Positions 1 through 8,735 of a DNA stretch of 49,138 nt are shown one piece after another. Under the pieces are notes generated by a model. It saw only the letters and a list, made by a program, of their open reading frames with translations. It did not search any database and had not been told where the DNA came from. The position numbers were made by a program, and so were the translations under genes. Source of the DNA: an uncultured Lachnospiraceae bacterium (GTDB lineage Bacteria > Bacillota > Clostridia > Lachnospirales > Lachnospiraceae); contig CAJUED010000028.1 of the NCBI GenBank assembly GCA_910585075.1, positions 1 to 49,138 of the forward strand, in the 5' to 3' direction. How positions within the stretch are numbered: position 1 is the first letter of the stretch; every line of letters begins with the position of its first letter.

Positions 1-40
1 TTTTTTCTCAACCTTCTTTCTTGGAATTCCCTATACTTGA

Positions 41-70
41 ATTATACAGGAAGCTCCTTATGATTGTGAA
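41..70 (-). promoter_or_regulatory. Possible outward promoter (left edge)
   Basis: On the minus strand a TTCACA box (65-70) is separated by 18 bp from a perfect TATAAT (41-46). It would drive a gene lying to the left of the window, whose start is not visible. It sits downstream of the tetR stop at 132, so it is not needed for the operon annotated here. Promoter shape only. Confidence 0.4.
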
Positions 71-131
71 ATTTGTTAAGTGAAGCAAGTATACCATGAT
101 TTGGGTGTAAAGTCCATTGATATTACCAGGT

Positions 132-719
132 TTATATTTTATCTCCCTGGATTTCTGCCATGATCGCGCAGCGCAGGGAAGCAGGCAGGGTCAGGGAAAT
201 GTAATGCTCCATCTCATCACAGGAGCGGACTGACCGGTCTAAAAACCAGTCAACCAGCATCCCGGATAATGCGTTGGTATAAAAGTCGCACAGAAACTGC
301 TTATAGCCGGGGGAGATACGGGCGTTTACATCCCGCTCAACCCCTTCAATGATTGCGTTAATGCAGACTTTAAAGTCGGCCAGAAGAACCCGCTTCATGC
401 CATCCCGGCCCATGGTGTCGTAAATGCAGCTTAAAATATGGTTGTTGGCATCAACATAGTCGATGATAAAATGAATGACTTCTCGATAATCGGTCAGAAG
501 GTCGTAATCAAGGACAACTTCTATGGCTTCCTGTTCGAGCATCCAGCGCACAAGGTCGTAGATGTCGTCAAAATGATAATAAAAGGTTTTTCGGTTTATG
601 CCGCAGTTACTACAAAGCTCACTGATGGTGATTTTAGAAAGGGGCTTTGTTTCCGCTATCTTTTTTAAAGAGGCAACCATGGACTGCCTGGTTTTCAGAG
701 AGATATCCGCGTGCGTCAT
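132..719 (-). CDS. TetR/AcrR-family transcriptional regulator
   Basis: A 195-residue cytoplasmic DNA-binding protein. Residues about 10-55 form the TetR helix-turn-helix, with ITISELC followed by GINRKTFYYHF, the usual recognition-helix pattern of the family. The remaining residues are all-helical and fit the ligand-binding/dimerisation half, resembling the subgroup with a TetR_C_8/33-type C-terminus. The ATG is preceded by GAGGA at a good distance. The gene starts 40 bp after the stop of the GLUG-protein gene and is the last gene of an mmpL - GLUG protein - tetR operon on the minus strand. By analogy with other exporter/TetR pairs it probably controls its own operon in response to a ligand; the ligand is unknown. 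Family assignment is firm, target is inference. Confidence 0.88.
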   Translation of the reverse strand: MTHADISLKTRQSMVASLKKIAETKPLSKITISELCSNCGINRKTFYYHFDDIYDLVRWMLEQEAIEVVLDYDLLTDYREVIHFIIDYVDANNHILSCIYDTMGRDGMKRVLLADFKVCINAIIEGVERDVNARISPGYKQFLCDFYTNALSGMLVDWFLDRSVRSCDEMEHYISLTLPASLRCAIMAEIQGDKI

Positions 720-759
720 TTTAGTTTCCTCATCTGTTTAAATTTCCTTTTCAATGCTT

Positions 760-3700
760 TTATCGGTCCGTAGAAGCTTTTTCCTGATTGGATAAGCCGA
801 TACGGGCGGTACGTCTGCGTCTGGCGGTGTGCATGATAAATATCAGCAGGAAAAGGGCTGCAAGGATGCAAACCGCAAGTATGGCAATGGTCCCGGGAGA
901 AAGAGCGGCCGGGAGGTCCGTACAGGAAAAGATAACTTCGTTTTGGGAGGAAGTAAACACATAGTAGCTTCCGTCCCTGGAAGCATCAATTGAAGTCCAG
1001 TGACCGCCATCGTAAAGAGCAAGCTCCGGATTTTTCATTTCAGAGGGAATCAGGTATCTTATGGTGTAAGGGCCATGAGGCTCCTGATTGATGGAGATTT
1101 TCCAGCATTCCGCATTGGTTTTGGCATCATCAGGATAGGCGTCAACCTTGGAAAGGGTAAAACCCTCATCTGGGGCGAAACTGCCCTCCACCAGAACAAC
1201 AGGCCTGCCGTCAATAGTCTGCATGCTCTCAAGGGTGGAAATATATTCCGTATAAACCGCTTCGATGGTCCGGTCATAGGTAATGGAATTAAAATCAAAT
1301 TCCTCCCAGCTTCCGGCAAATCCTTCCTTTACGGGAACGGAGGGGAGATCCCTGGGAGAAAAATTGTCCCCATACTTTAAGGTGACAATGCTCACTGTCT
1401 TATCATCAGCCGTAAAGGTCAGAGAAATATTCTCGAAAATATCCGGAAGGTCCGGTAGTTCCAAAAACGTTTCATAGGGAAGGGCCTGGGCTCTGCTTTC
1501 ATAACTGATGCCGTCAACTCCGGCAGGACACCCTTCTACAAAAAAGTTGTTGTTTACGGTGGAGGGGGAATCTGCTTTACCGGCAATAGAGCCTGTAAAG
1601 TTTTCACCTTCCAGTATATCCACCATGCTGCGGCAGTCGGAAATGTTGGTGCCGTAGCCTGCAATTCCACCGATTTGATTGACGCCGGACAGGGCACATT
1701 TTGAGCTGCTTGAACGTATGGTGGAGGCGCAGTAACCTGCAATTCCGCCAATCATATTGCCATCGCTTGAAACGTGGCCTTCGTTGACGCATTCCATGAT
1801 GCTGCCCAAAGTCATTTCCCCGGCAACGCCGCCGATACAGTCCTTTTTACCCTCCACAATGCCTTTGTTGTGGCACTGGCGGACAACGATACGCTCCTTA
1901 TAACGGAAATTTAAGGTGGCGTCGCTGCCAATGTCAAGGTCATTTTCCGGGTCAAGATTGTTCTCTCTGGAAAGGGAGCCAGCGATTCCGCCTACATTTA
2001 AGTCCCCGCAGATTTTTCCGTTATTGATGCAGTTCATTACTTTTCCGGTGGTGTCGGTGAGTTCATCCTCGTCGGAAATATCTGTGAGAATATCATCAGG
2101 GTCTGTGCCTTGGGGATTTGTGATGATATCCGTGATCACGTTGATCTCGTCAATAATAGCCTGGAAATCATTTAAAACAATCTGGTTTTCATCATCCAGC
2201 AGCGTGTTGAGAGTGCGCATATCATTTATGATTCCAGAAAAACTGCTGTTTAAGGAAGTCTGGGCGGAGGAAATGCGCGAACTCATGACAAGAGTCCGAT
2301 CCTGTATGGTGTTATTGATGTTCTCAAGAACCTTGGAGGCATCCTGATAAACATTTTCCTGTACCCTGTTTATGTCGTCCTCCACCTGGTCTTTGTCAAT
2401 CCTGTTCTGCAGGCTGTCAAAATCAAAGCCGGCGGAGGGAGTGGGAAAGCCTTCGGGCCAGTCAAATGGAAAAGGTGTTTTTTCCGGTGTGGCCGTGGGG
2501 ACAGGTGTAGAATCGGGATTGCCGTCTGGGGCGCCCGTTCCATCCCCAGGATTGGTGTCTGTTCCATCTCCGGGATTGCCGTCTGCTCCATTCCCGGGAT
2601 TTCTTATGTCAGTTCCATTATTTTGTACGGAAGAATCCTGATTGGGAATATTTACATCATCCTGAGATAAAGTCCGCCGGGATATGATCCGCGGTGCGAA
2701 AAGGCTCCTGAGTGAGAAACCGCCCTGTTCCGTTTGGATATTTTCATCGGAAGTCTTGGCCGCATCAGACTGAGTATTGTCCTGTGTATTGCCAGCGTCA
2801 GGAATGGCGGTGCTCGGATCAAAAACGGAATCTAAAATATTTCCGGTGCCTTCGCTTCCGGTTGTCTCCGTACTTCCACCGATTGCGTCGCTGTTGCCGT
2901 TGCCGGTGGCTCCTGTACTTCCACCGGTTGTGCCAATGCCTTCATTTCCATTTGTACCGGTATTTCCAACATTGCCATCTGCTCCCGGATTTGTACCATT
3001 TCCGTCGTTGCCACCTGTTTCTGTGGAGCCTGTATTTCCACTGTCGTTGCCGCCTGTTCCCGTGGAACCTGTGTTTCCGTTGTTGTTTTCGGAATCGTTC
3101 CCTCCGGGTGTGGGTACACTTCCCGGGGTAACGGAAGGGGTTGCCGTTTCAGCAGGCCATGGCGAAGAAGATGGCGATGGCGAGAACGAAGGCCATGGCG
3201 AAGAAGATGGCCATGGCGAAAACGAAGGCCACGGGGTAAAGGACGGGGTAGGTATCTTATCCAGAAAGTCTAACGACACCGGTCTTGGGGTAGGAAGCAG
3301 GGAAAGGTCGGTAAGACCGGAGAATTCCGCCATATGATTTCCGGCGTCGATTAAAATCCGGTCAACGGCATTCTGGGCATTTTCCACGGAGCCCAGCAGG
3401 TTTTCCACCTGCCCTGTAAGAGTGGAAGAAGCCGATGATGTATCCCGGTCAAGCTGGGTAAAAAGGTCGTGAAGTTTATCAAATTCCGTATCAAGCTTTG
3501 CCAGCGTATCTTCGGAGAAAATCAGCTCGCTGCTGGGCTCCATCTGACCTGCAATGCCGCCCACGTCTTTGCGGCCGTTTAAGTGACCGTAATTGACGCA
3601 ACCTTCTATATAACCGGACTGACTGCCTGCAATGCCGCCGATGTTATAGCCCACATGCTGATAACCTATGGAGCCGTCGTTGACGCAGGCCCGGATAACA

Positions 3701-4533
3701 CCTGAGTTGATGCCCGTAACACCGCCGATATCGGTTACGGAAGCGGCGTTTTCCGTGGACAGGATGTCAAGAAGGGCAGTGTCCGCATCTATAGAGGAAA
3801 GATTAATATTATTGTCCGAAGGCGTGGTATTCACAAAGCTGTGATTGGTGCTGTTCGCGATACTGCCTTTGTTTTCGCCTGCAATACCGCCAACCAGATG
3901 ACTGCCGCATACAAGGCCGTTTGCGGTACAATCGGTAATAACGCCGGTGACTTCATTTAATCCTGCAATGCTTCCTGCCTGGTCGCCGCCGGTCACATTT
4001 CCGGAGGTCTCGCAGCCACTGATAAGACCGTAATTACATCCCGCAAGCAGCGCCAGTCCCGTATGGGTGCTTTCCATTTCGGCCGTGCCGGATACGGACA
4101 ATTGGTAAACTTCGCCGGTTTCCTGAATGTAGCGGAAAAGTCCCATGTAATTGCTGCCGTTCTCAAGAGTAAGGCCGCTTATGGTATGTCCCTGCCCTAA
4201 AAAGACGCCGCCGAAAGTGGGGATTGGTGAAAAATCTGCTCTGCCAAGGTCAATATCTTTATCCAGAATAAACATTTTATCTCTGGACCAGCTGTCGGAA
4301 GAACAGTTCTGTGCAAATTCCTGTAAATCCTTTACGCTCTTAATGTGAATCGCATCCGGGGCATAGGAGAGCTCCGTATCAGGAGCGGCCACGGAAGGAA
4401 AATCGGAAAACAGCCAAAACAGTCCAAAGAACAGTAAGGTGGCGGAAGAAACGTATTTTTTTATTTTTCCCACACAAAATTTCTGAAAAAGGGTTCCGCC
4501 AGGAGTTGGTTTATGTAATTTATTTTGCTTCAT
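760..4533 (-). CDS. GLUG-repeat, coiled-coil, wall-spanning surface protein
   Basis: A 1257-residue exported protein. The start at 4533 (MKQNKLHKP) was chosen over an upstream in-frame start at 4653 because GGAAGGAGGT lies 8 bp before it. A signal peptide (about 28-50) is followed by a first set of GLUG-like repeats (about 150-335; VGGIAG and IGGIAG with C-x-N-x-G turns). Next come a helical segment (about 345-410), a low-complexity linker (about 430-705) made of WPSFSP/SPWPS repeats, a Gly/Asn/Thr-rich tract and a Pro/Thr/Asp tract, and a second helical segment (about 705-810). A second GLUG set (about 830-990), a C-terminal domain and one membrane helix (about 1218-1241) followed by RRRR end it. 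The orientation suggests a C-terminally anchored cell-surface protein. It overlaps the exporter gene by 14 bp, so the two are probably translated together and work together. The function is not known; adhesion or a periplasm-like adaptor for the exporter are guesses. Confidence 0.8.
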   Translation of the reverse strand: MKQNKLHKPTPGGTLFQKFCVGKIKKYVSSATLLFFGLFWLFSDFPSVAAPDTELSYAPDAIHIKSVKDLQEFAQNCSSDSWSRDKMFILDKDIDLGRADFSPIPTFGGVFLGQGHTISGLTLENGSNYMGLFRYIQETGEVYQLSVSGTAEMESTHTGLALLAGCNYGLISGCETSGNVTGGDQAGSIAGLNEVTGVITDCTANGLVCGSHLVGGIAGENKGSIANSTNHSFVNTTPSDNNINLSSIDADTALLDILSTENAASVTDIGGVTGINSGVIRACVNDGSIGYQHVGYNIGGIAGSQSGYIEGCVNYGHLNGRKDVGGIAGQMEPSSELIFSEDTLAKLDTEFDKLHDLFTQLDRDTSSASSTLTGQVENLLGSVENAQNAVDRILIDAGNHMAEFSGLTDLSLLPTPRPVSLDFLDKIPTPSFTPWPSFSPWPSSSPWPSFSPSPSSSPWPAETATPSVTPGSVPTPGGNDSENNNGNTGSTGTGGNDSGNTGSTETGGNDGNGTNPGADGNVGNTGTNGNEGIGTTGGSTGATGNGNSDAIGGSTETTGSEGTGNILDSVFDPSTAIPDAGNTQDNTQSDAAKTSDENIQTEQGGFSLRSLFAPRIISRRTLSQDDVNIPNQDSSVQNNGTDIRNPGNGADGNPGDGTDTNPGDGTGAPDGNPDSTPVPTATPEKTPFPFDWPEGFPTPSAGFDFDSLQNRIDKDQVEDDINRVQENVYQDASKVLENINNTIQDRTLVMSSRISSAQTSLNSSFSGIINDMRTLNTLLDDENQIVLNDFQAIIDEINVITDIITNPQGTDPDDILTDISDEDELTDTTGKVMNCINNGKICGDLNVGGIAGSLSRENNLDPENDLDIGSDATLNFRYKERIVVRQCHNKGIVEGKKDCIGGVAGEMTLGSIMECVNEGHVSSDGNMIGGIAGYCASTIRSSSSKCALSGVNQIGGIAGYGTNISDCRSMVDILEGENFTGSIAGKADSPSTVNNNFFVEGCPAGVDGISYESRAQALPYETFLELPDLPDIFENISLTFTADDKTVSIVTLKYGDNFSPRDLPSVPVKEGFAGSWEEFDFNSITYDRTIEAVYTEYISTLESMQTIDGRPVVLVEGSFAPDEGFTLSKVDAYPDDAKTNAECWKISINQEPHGPYTIRYLIPSEMKNPELALYDGGHWTSIDASRDGSYYVFTSSQNEVIFSCTDLPAALSPGTIAILAVCILAALFLLIFIMHTARRRRTARIGLSNQEKASTDR

Positions 4534-6994
4534 TGCTCTTACCTCCTTCCTCCGATAAGGAACCGTCCGGAAGCTCGTCAAGCTTAGAGGCGCTTCCGGA
4601 AATAATGACAGCCTCCATATCTCCCCGGACAATGCCGTAAAAGGTTCCCTCAAGCATACCGTTTACATGGCCCCGGATACGTCCCTGTACGCGGACGGTA
4701 CCGGAGTAGGTTTTGGAAGATAAGTTGATATGGTTTAATTCAAAGCTGGTATGCTCTATAATATTGTCTCCCAGCACCAGAATCTGCGGAAGCACGGCAA
4801 GCACCAGGAAGATGGAAATAAGGGTTCCTCTGCTTAAGCAGTTGCCGATGGCGGCAATAATGGGCTGGGTGGTCATCTGCCCAATCAATGCGCCCGCTAC
4901 AGCAAGAATGGAGCCGGAAGTAAAGATGGTGGGGAAAGCTTCGTTTAAGGTTTCCACAATAGCCTGCTTAGGGTGCATGGTCTGCTTTAAATCCTTATAA
5001 TGGCTGGAAATCACAATAGCATAGTCAATATTTGCGCCCATCTGGATGGAGTTAACAATCAGGTAGCTGAGGAAATACAAAGGCGCTGACTGTAAATAAG
5101 GGAAGGAAAAGTTAATCCATATACTGCCCTGTATCACCAGTATCAACAGAACCGGAAGGCCCGCCGATTTAAAAGTGAACAAAAGGATAAGAATAACAAA
5201 TAATGCGGATAGGATACTGATCAACAGATTATCCTGCCCGAAGGAGGAGGATAAATCGTAATTGCTGGTGGAGTTTCCCACCACGTAAACATCCTCATTG
5301 TTATAGTATTTTGCGGCTTCGCTTTGGAGCACCTTCAGAAAATCAAAGGTTTCCTGACTTTCCTCGGGAAGATTTAAGTAGACCACAAGCCGGGAATGGG
5401 TATCCGTCCGCAGCTGAAGCTTTGCTTTTTCCAGCTGATCAAACAAGTCGTCTAATGTTTCCTGAATATCTCCCTCCAGGGTGATATTCCCCCTCTCCAT
5501 CTGGTCTTTTAAGAAAAGGAACATGTCAAAGAGGGGAACTTCATATTGATCCAATCCGTTCAAAATCTGACCGTATTGGTCGTCGTTTACCGCGTAGGCG
5601 GAGTAGAGCAGGTTGGAAAGCTCATATTCAATGCCCGCAAGCTCAGAAAATTCTCTGGGATTTAAGGCATCGGTTAAAACATAGCCGTCCATGGCTTCTA
5701 TGTTGGCAAGCCCCATGGCGGATTTTACTTCAGGATAGCTCTCCAGGGCCTTAAGCAGAGCCCCTTCGGATTTATAATTTCCGGAAGGAATGATCATGGC
5801 CACCATGTTGCTTGTGCCAAAGGTATTTTTGATTTTCTGATAGGAAATCTGGGTTTCACTCTGCTTGGTGGTGACAAGGTCGGTATAGCTGTAGCAGTAA
5901 GGGCATTTGTTGGCCCAGATGGCGGTTACGATTATGATTACCACAAAAATGGGGGGAACGATAAAACGGGTCATAACGTCAAATTTCCCCACAGCGGTAA
6001 TCTGAGGAAGAAGTTTGCGGTGCTTGGTTTTATCGATCAGGTTGCTGAACAACATGAGCAAACCGGGCATCAGCGTAAAAACTGACAGAAGGCTTAATAA
6101 AATTGCCTTGATCAGTACGGTTGACAAGTCCATACCAATCCGGAAATGCATGAAAGCCAAAGCGGCCAGACCTGATATGGTGGTAAGGGATGAAGACGAA
6201 ATTTCAGGAATTGCCTTGGCCAGGGCGGCGATACAGGCTTCCCTTGCAGGCTGGGTTTCGTGCTCGTCACTGAAACGGTGACACAGGATGATGGCATAAT
6301 CAATGGCAAGAGCCAGCTGAAGTACAACCGTTACGGAATTGGAAATAAAAGAGATTGTGCCGCAGAGAAAATTGGTTCCCATGTTAAGGAGCGCTGCCAC
6401 GCCAAAGGTGGCAATCAGTACCGGAACCTCCGCATAAGCCCGGGAGGTCAGGGTGAGCACCACCACAATGATGACGGCGGCGATCACAATGATAACCTGC
6501 ATTTCCTGTTTTAAATCCGCCGCGGTATCCACGCCGACTTCGGTATTTACATAGGTGTCATAAGGGGAAAGGAGTTCTTTTACTTCCTCCATGGCATTTA
6601 TGCTGAGAGCATCGCTGACCGTGCCGTCAAAAGTTACGTCAAACAGGGCGGAAGAATTCATGTAATGCTCGGACGTATTGTCAAAATCCACTGTGGATAC
6701 GCCCTTCACATTTTCGATTTCTTCCTGCAGGCCAAGGCCTCTATCGTAGGATATGTTGGATACCATGACTCTGGCAGTGCCGTAAGTGATAAACTCGTCA
6801 TTCATAAGGGTAAGTCCCTTGCGGGTCTGGGTTTCGGCCGGCAGATATGTAGTGATGTCATTTTCCACCTGTACCCATCCGGTGGAGAAAATACAGAAGA
6901 TAAGAGCAAAGATGTACAACAGAAAAAAAAGGTTTCTCTTATCTACAATAAAAGTTGCCACCTTTTCCATGGGAGTTGCTTTATTCGCATTCAT
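4520..6994 (-). CDS. MMPL/RND-family transporter
   Basis: An 824-residue integral membrane protein. The layout is that of the RND/MMPL superfamily: one helix near the N-terminus (about 19-40), a large external loop (about 40-165), five further helices (about 166-370), a second large loop (about 375-590), and six more helices up to about 750. The family exports lipids, drugs or other hydrophobic substrates using the proton gradient; the substrate here is unknown. A cytoplasmic tail (about 755-785) contains six glycines spaced exactly four apart (GRIRGHVNGMLEG and on), predicted to be beta-rich. The start has AAAGGA upstream. It is the first gene of the operon with the GLUG protein and tetR, and its stop lies inside the next gene. 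Family assignment is confident. Confidence 0.88.
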   Translation of the reverse strand: MNANKATPMEKVATFIVDKRNLFFLLYIFALIFCIFSTGWVQVENDITTYLPAETQTRKGLTLMNDEFITYGTARVMVSNISYDRGLGLQEEIENVKGVSTVDFDNTSEHYMNSSALFDVTFDGTVSDALSINAMEEVKELLSPYDTYVNTEVGVDTAADLKQEMQVIIVIAAVIIVVVLTLTSRAYAEVPVLIATFGVAALLNMGTNFLCGTISFISNSVTVVLQLALAIDYAIILCHRFSDEHETQPAREACIAALAKAIPEISSSSLTTISGLAALAFMHFRIGMDLSTVLIKAILLSLLSVFTLMPGLLMLFSNLIDKTKHRKLLPQITAVGKFDVMTRFIVPPIFVVIIIVTAIWANKCPYCYSYTDLVTTKQSETQISYQKIKNTFGTSNMVAMIIPSGNYKSEGALLKALESYPEVKSAMGLANIEAMDGYVLTDALNPREFSELAGIEYELSNLLYSAYAVNDDQYGQILNGLDQYEVPLFDMFLFLKDQMERGNITLEGDIQETLDDLFDQLEKAKLQLRTDTHSRLVVYLNLPEESQETFDFLKVLQSEAAKYYNNEDVYVVGNSTSNYDLSSSFGQDNLLISILSALFVILILLFTFKSAGLPVLLILVIQGSIWINFSFPYLQSAPLYFLSYLIVNSIQMGANIDYAIVISSHYKDLKQTMHPKQAIVETLNEAFPTIFTSGSILAVAGALIGQMTTQPIIAAIGNCLSRGTLISIFLVLAVLPQILVLGDNIIEHTSFELNHINLSSKTYSGTVRVQGRIRGHVNGMLEGTFYGIVRGDMEAVIISGSASKLDELPDGSLSEEGGKSNEAK

Positions 6995-7021
6995 AATTGA
7001 CCAATCCTTTCAAAAAAAGCG

Positions 7022-7133
7022 TATATTTTGAGAAATATATTTTGAAAAAATTATATTTTGGAAAGTGTATATTTTGTTAAAAATATATACTTTAAAGAAA
7101 TTATATATTTCAAGAAAATTATATTCATTACGG
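7022..7133. repeat. AT-rich degenerate tandem repeat upstream of mmpL
   Basis: Seven head-to-tail units begin with TATAT at 7022, 7036, 7052, 7068, 7084, 7102 and 7120, giving spacings of 14, 16, 16, 16, 18 and 18 bp. The first four share TATATTTTG followed by A-rich bases; the later ones drift. The array ends 28 bp before the mmpL start codon, so it occupies the promoter/leader of that operon. Whether it is a multi-site operator, a bent-DNA element or slipped replication is not decided by the sequence. Confidence 0.65.
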
Positions 7134-7209
7134 ATAAGAATAACAATACCCAAAATAGGACATTTGTCCGGTATTTCTGAAAAATCATATATCCGTAGCA
7201 GTTCAGAGG

Positions 7210-7234
7210 GGCCTGCGCATTTACTGAGCAGGCC
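7210..7234. other. Hairpin/inverted repeat in divergent region
   Basis: GGCCTGC (7210-7216) and GCAGGCC (7228-7234) form a perfect 7 bp inverted repeat with an 11-base loop. Neither strand has a T run after it, so it is not a classical terminator. It lies between the divergent mmpL operon and the methyltransferase gene, about 50 bp before the promoter of the latter, and could be an operator. Confidence 0.35.
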
Positions 7235-7282
7235 ATACGAACATGATATAAGTGTGCAAAATCCGCAGATAAATCGGAGTTG

Positions 7283-7312
7283 TTGACAGTATAAAGGATT
7301 ATAAGGTATCAT
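7283..7312 (+). promoter_or_regulatory. Promoter for the RNA methyltransferase gene
   Basis: A perfect TTGACA (7283-7288) is followed after 18 bp by TATCAT (7307-7312). The distance to the start codon at 7357 leaves a leader of about 38 bases. The preceding 6995-7282 holds only the AT repeat array and the small inverted repeat. Confidence 0.6.
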
Positions 7313-7356
7313 ATGGAAAGAAGAAAAGTAATTGGGCATACGTGAGGAATTTTGGA

Positions 7357-8691
7357 ATGTTACCGGAACATTTTTTGGATAGAATGAAGGAGCTGCTTGG
7401 AGAGGAATATGAGGATTTTCTGGCGGGTTTTGACGGGCCCAGCTTTCAGTCTCTGCGGGTGAACCTGTTAAAGGGAAAGACGCAGGAACTGGCGGGAAAA
7501 GTGGATTTCCTGAAGGAAGCCGTTCCCTGGGCGGCGGGAGGTTACTATTATCAGCCGGAGAGCCGGCCGGGAAAGCATCCTTTTCATGAGGCGGGGGTTT
7601 ACTACATTCAGGAGGCAAGCGCCATGGCCCCGGCAGCTTACCTGGCCCCAAAGCCGGGAGAGAGGGTCCTTGATTTGTGTGCCGCCCCCGGCGGAAAAAG
7701 CACCCAGCTGGCCTGCGCAATGATGGGGAAGGGGCTTTTGGTGTGTAATGAAATCCATCCCCAAAGGGCAAAAATTTTGTCGGGAAATATAGAAAGGATG
7801 GGAATAGGAAATGCGCTTGTGGTCAATCATGAGCCGGCCTATCTGGCGGAGCGGTTCCCATCTTATTTTGATAAAATTCTGGTTGACGCTCCCTGTTCCG
7901 GGGAGGGGATGTTCCGCAAAAATCCGGAGGCCGTAAAGGAGTGGAGTCCGGAGAATGTAAAGATGTGTGCGGCGCGGCAGCAGGACATTTTGGAAAGCGC
8001 GGCCCTGATGCTAAAGCCGGGAGGAAGGATGGTTTATTCCACCTGTACTTTTGCACCGGAGGAGGATGAGGAAACCATAAATCGTTTTTTGGAAAATCAT
8101 CCTGAGTTTTATCCGGAAGAAACGGAGAAATACCCGGGAATGACGTCGGGGATTGGAGTGGAAGAATCCATCAGGTTATGGCCCCACAAATTAAAGGGGG
8201 AAGGCCATTTCCTAGGGAGTCTCAGAAAGAAGGGCGGGATGGAGGAAGGCCCTTTTTATAAAGGAAGTGAGGAAAAAGGAATCCTCTTGGGAGAATGCGG
8301 CGGATGGGAGGAGTTTTCGAGTGAAAATCTGAAGGTATCTCTGCCGGGGGCGTACATAAAGTTTGGAGAACAGCTCTATCTTTTACCCACGGGAGCACCG
8401 CTTCTTACAGGGCTTAAAGTATTAAGACCCGGGCTGCATCTGGGAGCTTTTAAGAAAAACCGGTTCGAGCCGGCTCATGCCCTTGCCCTTTTTCTGAAAC
8501 CGGAGGAAGTGAGGAATAAAATTGATTTGTCGGCTGCAGAAGCGGTTTCCTACCTTTCCGGACAGACTTTCCCGGCGGAGGGAGAAAAGGGCTGGTATCT
8601 GCTCAGTGTGGAGGGATACAGTATCGGCTGGGGAAAACTGTCCGGAGGTGTGATGAAAAATCATTATCCCAAAGGACTCAGGCAGTATTAG
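7357..8691 (+). CDS. RsmF/NOL1-NOP2-Sun family RNA m5C methyltransferase
   Basis: A 444-residue enzyme expected to transfer methyl from SAM to carbon 5 of cytosine in rRNA or tRNA. The SAM-binding motif DLCAAPGGKSTQ, the catalytic-cysteine motif VDAPCSGEGMFRKNPEA and the second conserved cysteine in YSTCTF are all present in the first 250 residues. The C-terminal third fits the RsmF accessory and PUA-like RNA-binding domains, as expected for this subfamily's length. I prefer ATG 7357 (MLPEHFLDRM) over the in-frame GTG at 7342, because TGAGGA lies 8 bp before the ATG. The TPR lipoprotein gene follows after 44 bp. Whether the exact target is 16S rRNA or tRNA cannot be read from the sequence. 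Confidence 0.9.
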   Translation: MLPEHFLDRMKELLGEEYEDFLAGFDGPSFQSLRVNLLKGKTQELAGKVDFLKEAVPWAAGGYYYQPESRPGKHPFHEAGVYYIQEASAMAPAAYLAPKPGERVLDLCAAPGGKSTQLACAMMGKGLLVCNEIHPQRAKILSGNIERMGIGNALVVNHEPAYLAERFPSYFDKILVDAPCSGEGMFRKNPEAVKEWSPENVKMCAARQQDILESAALMLKPGGRMVYSTCTFAPEEDEETINRFLENHPEFYPEETEKYPGMTSGIGVEESIRLWPHKLKGEGHFLGSLRKKGGMEEGPFYKGSEEKGILLGECGGWEEFSSENLKVSLPGAYIKFGEQLYLLPTGAPLLTGLKVLRPGLHLGAFKKNRFEPAHALALFLKPEEVRNKIDLSAAEAVSYLSGQTFPAEGEKGWYLLSVEGYSIGWGKLSGGVMKNHYPKGLRQY

Positions 8692-8735
8692 ACAGGATGC
8701 ATAAAGCTTCTTTTTGCAAAAGGGAGGATTCGCGA

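Noticed and set aside
2372..3337. Long plus-strand open frames opposite the GLUG protein linker
   Set aside because: They mirror the repetitive Pro/Ser/Gly coding DNA of the minus-strand gene, have no ribosome sites and encode only low-complexity sequence.
7010..7771. A 253-codon minus-strand frame across the mmpL leader and the methyltransferase gene
   Set aside because: It runs through the AT repeat and antisense to a clear gene, with no start signal or domain.
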